5,754 nucleotides of DNA from NCBI GenBank assembly GCA_030039995.1, contig JASHUL010000204.1, positions 1 to 5,754 of the forward strand. Reading direction: 5' to 3'. The stretch's first letter is position 1, and each line of letters opens with the position of its first letter. Below are positions 1 to 5,053 of the stretch, piece by piece. The notes below the pieces were generated by a model. The model was not told the DNA's origin and made no database searches. It saw nothing but the letters and a program-made list of their open reading frames with translations. Source of the DNA: Thermoplasmata archaeon. Its GTDB lineage: Archaea; Thermoplasmatota; Thermoplasmata; Lutacidiplasmatales; UBA184. The position numbers and the translations under genes were made by a program.

Positions 1-140
1 GCAGCGGCGGCCGGCGCGACGTGGCCCAGCACCAGGTCGGTGACCCCGAACGCGGTCGCGAAGAGCCCGCCCGCGATCACCAAGATCCCGCCGATCAGTC
101 CGAAGAGGTGACCCATCTCCCGCTCGTTCGCGTGGTCCAT
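1..140 (-). CDS. Small membrane protein, N-terminal part only (runs off left edge)
   Basis: Reading leftward from the ATG at 138-140, the frame stays open to the window edge and gives 46 residues. It begins MDHANEREMGHLFGLIGG, followed by a glycine- and leucine-rich hydrophobic stretch (about residues 11-33) that is a convincing transmembrane helix; a second hydrophobic stretch seems to begin near residue 36. The charged N-terminus (D, E, R, E) before the helix is typical of a membrane protein without a cleaved signal peptide. A purine-rich GAGGGTGGGG lies just upstream of the ATG and fits a Shine-Dalgarno site. The C-terminal part is outside the window, so length and function are unknown. 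It is transcribed divergently from the glycosyltransferase gene. I do not recognise a named family. Confidence 0.7.
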   Translation of the reverse strand, partial: MDHANEREMGHLFGLIGGILVIAGGLFATAFGVTDLVLGHVAPAAA

Positions 141-213
141 CGTTCCCCACCCTCTCGTTGTGTTCCTCGGTCCGACGCCCTTGCCTCCCGATCCTCCGTG
201 CGGGCGTCCGGTG

Positions 214-226
214 CCGGATTTTCCGG
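214..226. repeat. Short perfect palindrome, possible operator
   Basis: CCGGA-TTT-TCCGG is a 5-bp inverted repeat around a 3-base spacer, inside the AT-rich patch between the two divergent genes. The position would suit a regulator or the edge of a promoter. A repeat this short occurs often by chance in GC-rich DNA, so a function is only a suggestion. Confidence 0.2.
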
Positions 227-328
227 GCTATCCTACATGAACTCTTGTCCCATCGGCGAGCGCGCGGTCGCTGCGGTCGCGCTGCGACAATCGCTAAGAC
301 CCTTCGTCGACATCGACTCTCGTGCCTC

Positions 329-336
329 GTGGGGGG
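329..336 (+). promoter_or_regulatory. Ribosome binding site deciding the glycosyltransferase start
   Basis: The run GTGGGGGG ends seven bases before the GTG at 344-346 and is the only purine-rich Shine-Dalgarno-like tract near the N-terminus. It supports GTG 344 over the in-frame GTG at 329 (which lies inside the tract), TTG 353, or the far upstream start at 158. Confidence 0.45.
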
Positions 337-343
337 TTTTCGC

Positions 344-1726
344 GTGGCGTCCTTGTCGCTCTGCATCAACACGCAAACCCCGCTCGTGCAGTTCCTGCGC
401 CCGTACCAGGGCGACCTGCTCGACCCGGCGTCACGTGACCCGACGGACCTCGGGACCCTTCGGGAAGGGGTCGACTACCGGTTCTCTCCGGGCGGCGTCA
501 CCCGGATGGTCTATCCCCTCGTGCGCCGCTTGCTGAAGGAGGGCGTCCTCTCGGACGCCCACTGGGTCGCGCTGAACCCGAAAGCGCCCCCGACCGTGCG
601 CCTCGGGGCGATGACCCTGCACAACGTGACGATCGATGTCGAGCGAATGGCCGGCTACGGAAAGGTCAAGGAGGCGATCTGGAGCCGGATCCACGAGCTC
701 GACCCGAAAGAGCGGCACGACGACCTGTTCTGGACCGAGGCGTTCGCCGAGTACGCGTACTACAATCGCAGCACGGCCGAGTTGATCCGCGAGCTCGACC
801 AGCGCCACGACTTCGACGTCTTCTACGTCCACGACTTCCAGCAGATGCCGGTGGGGCACATGCTCGGCTCGCTGAAGCCGAAGATCTTCCGCTGGCACAT
901 TCCGTTCGACGTGGAGGCGATCCCCGAGCAGTGGCGCGCGCTGCTCACGACGTATCTCGACGGCTACGACGTGATCGTCGTCAGCGCGGAGAAGTACGCC
1001 GACTCCCTGCAGGCGCTCCGTCCGCAGGGCAAGGTCGTTCGGCTCTACCCGTACCTCGACCCGGCCGACTACGGTCAGCCGTCGCGCGCCACGGTCACGG
1101 CGACCGCCGAGCGGCTGGGGCTCCGGCCCCGAGATGTGGTCGCGCTCGTCGTCGCCCGGATGGACCCGATCAAGGGCCAGGACCTCGCGATCGACGCGGT
1201 GGCCGAGCTGGCCGAGGAGTACCCCCGGCTCAAGCTCGTGCTCGTCGGGAACGGCAGCTTCTCGGGCTCTGCGACCGGCCTCGGGTTGTCGAAATCGGCG
1301 TCCTGGCGCGAGCACCTCGAGAGCCTCGTCCGCGAGCGGCACCTCGAGGATCGCGTGGTCTTCACCGGGCACCTCCCGCAGGAGGACCTCGACTGCTTGT
1401 ACGAGCGGTGCCGGTTCACGGTCCTCCCGTCCGTGCGGGAGGGGTTCGGACTCGTTGCGGTCGAGAGCTGGCTGCACGGGAAGCCGGCGATCGTCACCCA
1501 CCGGGCCGGGATCTCGGAGCTGATTCGGGACGGCGTCAACGGACTGCTCTTCGACCCCGAACGGGCCGGGGACCTCGCGAAGAAGATGCGGGCCCTCCTC
1601 GCCGACCGCTCGGGAAAGCTGCGGGCCCGGCTGTCCCGGAACGGGCACACCGCCTCCCGCCTCTGTTCGCTCGAGACGGCGGCCCGCGCCGAGCAGGAGA
1701 TGCTCGTCGAGGTCACCGAGGCGTAG
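344..1726 (+). CDS. GT-B glycosyltransferase (GT4-like, trehalose-synthase-like features)
   Basis: A 460-residue retaining GT-B glycosyltransferase, cytosolic with no signal or membrane segment. The C-terminal nucleotide-sugar domain is clearly GT4-like: VARMDPIKGQ (270-279), LVGNGS (300-305) and the EX7E motif E366-GFGLVAV-E374 that contacts the donor sugar nucleotide. The N-terminal acceptor half is unusual: FSPGGVTRM (47-55), FWTEAFAEYAYYN (129-141), YVHDFQQMP (161-169) and RWHIPFD (183-189) recall trehalose-6-phosphate synthase (HDYQ, HIPF) and TreT-type trehalose synthases. I infer it forms a glucoside such as trehalose or a related solute; donor and acceptor cannot be read from sequence. 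The MscS gene follows with no spacer, supporting an osmotic role. GTG 344 is chosen because coding character begins there and a G-rich ribosome site precedes it. Alternatives are a cell-surface or lipid glycosyltransferase. Glycosyltransferase identity is secure; substrate is not. Confidence 0.88.
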   Translation: MASLSLCINTQTPLVQFLRPYQGDLLDPASRDPTDLGTLREGVDYRFSPGGVTRMVYPLVRRLLKEGVLSDAHWVALNPKAPPTVRLGAMTLHNVTIDVERMAGYGKVKEAIWSRIHELDPKERHDDLFWTEAFAEYAYYNRSTAELIRELDQRHDFDVFYVHDFQQMPVGHMLGSLKPKIFRWHIPFDVEAIPEQWRALLTTYLDGYDVIVVSAEKYADSLQALRPQGKVVRLYPYLDPADYGQPSRATVTATAERLGLRPRDVVALVVARMDPIKGQDLAIDAVAELAEEYPRLKLVLVGNGSFSGSATGLGLSKSASWREHLESLVRERHLEDRVVFTGHLPQEDLDCLYERCRFTVLPSVREGFGLVAVESWLHGKPAIVTHRAGISELIRDGVNGLLFDPERAGDLAKKMRALLADRSGKLRARLSRNGHTASRLCSLETAARAEQEMLVEVTEA

Positions 1727-2506
1727 ATGGTGGGGCTCGGCACGCTCTGGGTCTGGTTCGCCCCGTACTTCCCCGTCCTCGTCATCGTTGTGGTGACGGT
1801 CGTCGTCGCCTGGGTGACCGACCTCATCATCGGCGGACTGATGCGTCAGAGCACGCCCCAGATGGCGCGGACCGCCCGTCGCCTCGGGGTCGTCGTCGTC
1901 GCGGTGATCGGTGGGACGCTCGTCCTGCAGGCGGTCGGATTGAACCCGACCGTGATCCTGCTCGTGATCGGCCTGCTGGGCGTCACGGTGCTGGTCGCGC
2001 TGCGCGAGCCGCTCAGCAACTACGGCGCGAAGTACTTCTCGGACATTTACACCCCGTTCAAGGTCGGGGACACGATCCTCGTCCAGGGGGTCTCGGGCAA
2101 GGTCATCGAGATCAACCCGATGACGACGGTGCTCCTTTCCGAGAACGACCAATTGATCTCGGTGCCGAACGTGGCGCTGATCCGGGACGTCGTAGTGAAC
2201 ACCTCCCCGCAGAAGTGGAAGGAGCTCGTGATCCCGGTGTCCCTGAGCGCGACGGTCGACCTGCCGACGTTCGAGAGCGACCTGTTGAAGTCGCTCACGA
2301 AGCTCCGCGTACGCCTCGACCCCCGCTTTCCGCCGGTGATCACGACGAAGGCGGTCACCGCGCAATCGACGGACCTCGTCCTCACCCTGATGATCCGTCG
2401 GCCGGAGGATCGGGAAGCGATCACGGTCGAGGTGAACAAGCGGCTCGGCGAGATCCTCGAGCGGATGCGCGGCGGCCTGCGATCGGCCCGGGCGCCGGAA
2501 TCCTGA
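1727..2506 (+). CDS. mscS: MscS-family small-conductance mechanosensitive channel
   Basis: At 259 residues this is a minimal MscS protein, close in size to the E. coli channel. Three hydrophobic helices are visible: TM1 about 11-36, TM2 about 52-70, and the pore helix TM3 about 73-106, ending in the family motif ALREPLSNYG (91-100). The beta domain follows with the signature YTPFKVGDTI (108-117), GVSGKVIEIN (121-130) and ISVPN (144-148), then a cytosolic alpha/beta domain to about 245 and a short tail. Such channels sit in the cytoplasmic membrane as heptamers and open under membrane tension to release solutes after hypo-osmotic shock. The ATG directly abuts the TAG of the glycosyltransferase gene, so the two are almost surely cotranscribed and translationally coupled. 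A GAGGTCA at 1708-1714 inside the upstream gene could serve as the ribosome site. Family is certain; gating properties are not. Confidence 0.95.
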   Translation: MVGLGTLWVWFAPYFPVLVIVVVTVVVAWVTDLIIGGLMRQSTPQMARTARRLGVVVVAVIGGTLVLQAVGLNPTVILLVIGLLGVTVLVALREPLSNYGAKYFSDIYTPFKVGDTILVQGVSGKVIEINPMTTVLLSENDQLISVPNVALIRDVVVNTSPQKWKELVIPVSLSATVDLPTFESDLLKSLTKLRVRLDPRFPPVITTKAVTAQSTDLVLTLMIRRPEDREAITVEVNKRLGEILERMRGGLRSARAPES

Positions 2507-2543
2507 AAGGCGGCGGCGCCTGTGCCGGGGCGCGAGGGCAGCG

Positions 2544-3530
2544 ATGCAGCAGCGTCGTCTCGGCCGCGACGGCCCCACGGTGTCGGCGATCGGCCTCGGG
2601 TGCATGGGGATGAGCCAAAGCTACGGCACGGGAGACGAAGCGGAGTCGATCGCGACGATCGAACACGCCCTCGACCTCGGCGTCACGTTCCTCGACACGG
2701 CGGATGCGTACGGGGAGGGGGCGAACGAACAGCTCGTCGGCCGGGCGATCCGCGAGCGGCGGTCGGAGGTTTTCCTTGCGACGAAGTTCGGATTCGTGGA
2801 TGACCCCGTCTCCGGCGCCCGAACGATCGACGGGAGCCCGGAGCACGTCCGGGAGGCGTGCGCCGCGAGCCTCCGCCGACTCGGCGTGGACACGATCGAC
2901 CTGTACTACCTGCATCGCGTCGACCCGAAGACCCCGATCGAGGAGACCGTGCGCGCGATGGGCGAGCTGGTCCGCGAGGGGAAGGTCCGCCACCTCGGGC
3001 TCTCCGAGGTGAGCGGGGCGACCCTCCGTCGGGCCCATGCGGTCTTCCCGATCACCGCCGTGCAAAGCGAGTACTCCCTCTGGACTCGGGACCCGGAGCA
3101 CGGGGTCCTCGACACCTGCCGCGAGCTCGGCGTCGGCCTCGTCCCGTTCAGCCCGCTCGGCCGCGGGTTCCTGTCGGGAAAGGTCCGGCAACGGGACGCC
3201 CTCGGCGACGACGATTTCCGCCGGACGTTGCCGCGGTTCGAGGAGGAGAACTTCCGGCGGAACCTTGCCCTGGTGGGCCGGCTGGAGGAACTCGCGGCAG
3301 CGAAGGGCTCGACCGCCGCCCAGCTCGCGCTCGCCTGGTTGCTGACGCGCGACCCGCACGTCGTCCCGATCCCCGGGACGAAGCGCCGGTCGTACCTCGA
3401 CGAGAACGTGCGCGCCGTCGACCTGCAGCTCACGTCCGACGACCTGCGCGCGATCGAGTCGGCGGTCCCTCCGGGCGAGGTCGCCGGCGCGCGCTACGGC
3501 GCGAGCGCGATGGCCACCGTGAATCGCTGA
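2544..3530 (+). CDS. Aldo/keto reductase, AKR13-like
   Basis: A 328-residue full-length NAD(P)H-dependent aldo/keto reductase with a TIM-barrel fold, probably soluble. It opens with RRLGRDGPTVSAIGLGCMGM (4-23), the usual first strand of the AKR13 (YakC-like) and related groups. The catalytic tetrad is complete: Asp51 and Tyr56 in DTADAYG, Lys81 in ATKFG, and His124 in YYLHRVDP. The cofactor region is intact, with SPLGRGFLSG (203-212) and IPGTKRRSYLDEN (276-288), whose basic residues favour NADPH. It should reduce aldehydes or ketones; the physiological substrate cannot be predicted, and detoxification of reactive carbonyls is a common role. The gene starts 37 bases after mscS, with GAGGG five bases before the ATG, so cotranscription is possible though weaker than for the pair upstream. 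A hairpin-like repeat follows the stop. Nothing is truncated or missing. Confidence 0.94.
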   Translation: MQQRRLGRDGPTVSAIGLGCMGMSQSYGTGDEAESIATIEHALDLGVTFLDTADAYGEGANEQLVGRAIRERRSEVFLATKFGFVDDPVSGARTIDGSPEHVREACAASLRRLGVDTIDLYYLHRVDPKTPIEETVRAMGELVREGKVRHLGLSEVSGATLRRAHAVFPITAVQSEYSLWTRDPEHGVLDTCRELGVGLVPFSPLGRGFLSGKVRQRDALGDDDFRRTLPRFEEENFRRNLALVGRLEELAAAKGSTAAQLALAWLLTRDPHVVPIPGTKRRSYLDENVRAVDLQLTSDDLRAIESAVPPGEVAGARYGASAMATVNR

Positions 3531-3660
3531 CTCCCCCGCGCTCGAGCACGGGGTTCATTCCCTGGGGCGCGGTGGGCTCCCGGGGGATCGTCTGACCGAC
3601 GGGGGGCTCGCTGCCGCCGGAGCCCGGCTCGAACGGCGGATCACGCACGTCGACCGTTCG
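3531..3660 (+). other. 130-bp spacer before the FUSC gene, possibly partly coding
   Basis: No separate gene is visible. The FUSC reading frame stays open through this spacer but holds no ATG, GTG or TTG before 3661. From about 3595 the frame encodes a residue run ending ARLERRITHVDRS, a plausible basic, amphipathic lead-in to the first membrane helix, with GGGGGATCG just before a CTG at 3592. No convincing TATA-like element is seen. The spacer could be a promoter and leader for the FUSC and PH-like pair, or an N-terminal extension with an unusual start codon. Confidence 0.3.
3534..3553. terminator. Inverted repeat after the aldo/keto reductase, possible terminator
   Basis: Three bases after the TGA lies CCCCG-C-GC, a TCGA loop, then GC-A-CGGGG. 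The arms pair over seven positions with one C/A mismatch and could form a short stable RNA hairpin. The downstream bases (TTCATTCCC) are only slightly T-rich, so it does not look like a classic intrinsic terminator. Archaeal termination relies mainly on T-runs rather than hairpins. It marks the largest gap in the rightward gene series. Confidence 0.25.
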
Positions 3661-4671
3661 GTGTTCCTCTGGAGCGATGCGGTCCGCTCGGTCGTCGTCC
3701 TGGCGGTGCCGATCGCGCTCGGGGTGACGACGCACCTCGTCAGCGACGGCGTCTTCGTGTCCATCGGCGCGCTCAACGTACTGCTCGTCCAGGTGCGGGG
3801 GTCCGCGCGCGAGCGGCTCGCGCGCAGCCTCTGGGCGCTCGGCCTGAACTCGGGGCTCCTCCTCCTCGGTACGCTCGTCGGGACCCTCGGCTGGGTCGAG
3901 ATCCCGCTCGTGGCGGTGGTGCTGACGGTCGTCCACCTCGCGAACCGAATCCCGAGCTCGGCGAACCTGTCGATGGTCGCGTCCGCGATGTTCGTCATCG
4001 GGGTCGGACTTCCCGGCGGCTCCGTGCCGGCCGCGCTCGACCGGGGAGAGCTCGCGCTCGTCGGCGGCGGACTCGCCGTCGTCGGGCTCGTCGCGCACCT
4101 CCTCCTGCTCCGGGGAATGAACCGCCCGTGGCCCGACCGGGACCCGTCCGCGACCGCCCCGGCGGTTGGGGAGCTCCCCGAGTGGCCCCACGCGCTCGCG
4201 GTCGGGGTCACCGCGGCCGTCGGGCTCGCGCTCGCGTTGGAGATCGGCCTCGCTCGGGACTACTGGGTGATGTTGACGGTCGTGGTCGTCCTCCGTGCCC
4301 GCTACTCCGACACGCTCGAGACCGGGGTGGCGCGCGTCGTGGGGACCGTCATCGGTGCGGCGCTGGGCGCCGGGATCACGCTCTCCCTCGTGCCCGCGCC
4401 GGTCCAGGGGATCCTCCTCCTCGCGTTCGCGTTCCTGTTCTTCGCCGTGCAGCGGGTCAACTACCTGCTCTACTCGATCGGATTGACCGTGTTCGTCATC
4501 GTGCTGTTGAACCTCGACTTCCCGGCCGGGGTGGTGCTCGCGGAGACCCGAGTGCTCGACACGATCGTCGGGGGCGCTCTGGCCTCGGCCGTCGCCGCGC
4601 TCCTCTGGTACGCTCACTACCGACCCGCGGAGCGTGCCGCGCGTCCCCCGCTCTTCGGAGAGGAGCGCTGA
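3661..4671 (+). CDS. Compact FUSC-family integral membrane protein
   Basis: A 336-residue, very hydrophobic protein with about twelve predicted membrane helices in two blocks, roughly 11-152 and 176-319, joined by a short hydrophilic linker (PWPDRDPSATAPAVGELPEW, 156-175). Both blocks have the FUSC pattern: a hydrophobic pair, then a charged amphipathic stretch and a glycine-rich helix. Compare VQVRGSARERLARSLWALGL (44-63 region) with VLRARYSDTLETGVARVVGT (210-229), and RVLDTIVGGALAS (297-309). FUSC proteins include YccS and AaeB-type exporters proposed to export aromatic acids and fusaric acid; the substrate here is unknown. The large cytosolic domain common in bacterial members is absent. 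The only standard in-frame start is GTG 3661, without a strong ribosome site (GGCGGA is 20 bases upstream). The next gene follows after one base, implying coupled translation. Family is confident; transport role is inferred. Confidence 0.85.
   Translation: MFLWSDAVRSVVVLAVPIALGVTTHLVSDGVFVSIGALNVLLVQVRGSARERLARSLWALGLNSGLLLLGTLVGTLGWVEIPLVAVVLTVVHLANRIPSSANLSMVASAMFVIGVGLPGGSVPAALDRGELALVGGGLAVVGLVAHLLLLRGMNRPWPDRDPSATAPAVGELPEWPHALAVGVTAAVGLALALEIGLARDYWVMLTVVVVLRARYSDTLETGVARVVGTVIGAALGAGITLSLVPAPVQGILLLAFAFLFFAVQRVNYLLYSIGLTVFVIVLLNLDFPAGVVLAETRVLDTIVGGALASAVAALLWYAHYRPAERAARPPLFGEER
4657..4665 (+). promoter_or_regulatory. Strong ribosome binding site for the PH-like gene
   Basis: GGAGAGGAG inside the last codons of the FUSC gene sits seven bases before the ATG at 4673. 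It decides that start over the in-frame GTG at 4634, which would overlap the FUSC gene by 38 bases and has no such site. Confidence 0.6.
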
Positions 4672-4672
4672 G

Positions 4673-5053
4673 ATGGCGGCCCCGTCGCCCGAGGCTACGC
4701 TCGCCGAGTGGCCGGCCGAGCGCGTCCTTCCCGGGGCCACGAAGGGGACGGTGGGGGTCCTTCGCCTGACCCGGGACCGGTGCTACTTCGTGCCGCGACG
4801 CTCGAGGTTCGGGGTACGTCGAGCGACGCCCGAGGACGAGTTCTCGCGTTCTCTGCGCGACGTGCGCTCCGTGGAGTCCCGGTCCTTCTCGATGTCGATC
4901 GGATACGGGGACCGGGTGGAGATCCCCGGGGTGGCGATCGACGGGACCGAGTTCCGCCTCGGACGAGAGCTCTCCGCGACCTCGGTCGTCGCCGCGATCG
5001 GGGAGGCCCGTCGGGTCGCCCTCGGGCGGACGCGGGACGCGGAGTCCCCTTAG
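4673..5053 (+). CDS. Small PH/GRAM-like domain protein
   Basis: A 126-residue soluble protein with no membrane helix or signal peptide. The body has the alternating strand pattern of a PH-like or GRAM domain: GTVGVLRLTRDRCYFVPRRS (25-44), a charged turn, FSRSLRDVRSVESRSFSMS (57-75), then VEIPGVAIDGTEFRLGREL (82-100) and a closing helix SATSVVAAIGEARRVA (101-116). The 'L.LT.DR..F.P' opening followed by 'L.DV.SVE' is the commonest fingerprint of bacterial and archaeal PH-like domains. No catalytic motif is present, so a binding or scaffold role, perhaps at the membrane, is inferred. It starts one base after the FUSC stop behind a strong ribosome site, so the two products probably act together or in fixed ratio. 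Its TAG overlaps the stop of the convergent agmatine deiminase gene. I do not recognise a named gene; the fold call comes from pattern only. Confidence 0.7.
   Translation: MAAPSPEATLAEWPAERVLPGATKGTVGVLRLTRDRCYFVPRRSRFGVRRATPEDEFSRSLRDVRSVESRSFSMSIGYGDRVEIPGVAIDGTEFRLGRELSATSVVAAIGEARRVALGRTRDAESP

Larger units (their letters stand above)
141..343. promoter_or_regulatory. Divergent intergenic region with candidate shared promoter
   Basis: About 200 bp separate two divergent genes, so promoters for both must lie here. The region is less GC-biased than the genes. Its most AT-rich patch (about 218-253, containing ATTTTCC, CTATCC and TACATGAACTCTT) is the best place for a TATA-like element, and a second patch (ACAATCGCTAAGA, 286-298) lies about 45 bases before the glycosyltransferase start. 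No clear consensus archaeal TATA box or bacterial -35/-10 pair is visible, so exact promoters are not assigned. The open frame that extends the glycosyltransferase upstream to 158 lacks the codon usage of the gene body and is treated as non-coding. Confidence 0.35.

Noticed and set aside
260..290. CGGTCG and GCTGCG near-repeats in the divergent intergenic region
   Set aside because: Short, imperfect and of a type common in GC-rich DNA; not enough to call a repeat element.
158..343. A longer N-terminus for the glycosyltransferase starting at 158
   Set aside because: The extra 62 residues are Arg/Cys-rich, lack the third-position GC bias of the gene body, and overlap the likely promoter. The G-rich ribosome site favours GTG 344.
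431..2605. A 724-residue open frame on the minus strand across three rightward genes
   Set aside because: It is antisense to genes with clear family motifs. Its product is a D/R/H/E/P-rich string without a hydrophobic core or known motif, as expected when GC-rich codons are read on the opposite strand.
931..2613. A 560-residue rightward open frame overlapping the glycosyltransferase and mscS
   Set aside because: It is an alternative frame of two well-supported genes, is dominated by R, G, P and A, and contains no family motif.
4634..4672. An earlier GTG start for the PH-like gene, overlapping the FUSC gene
   Set aside because: No ribosome site precedes it, whereas GGAGAGGAG is correctly spaced before ATG 4673.
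3430..4740. A 436-residue minus-strand open frame opposite the FUSC gene
   Set aside because: Low-complexity charged composition and complete overlap with a convincing membrane protein; a compositional artefact of high GC.
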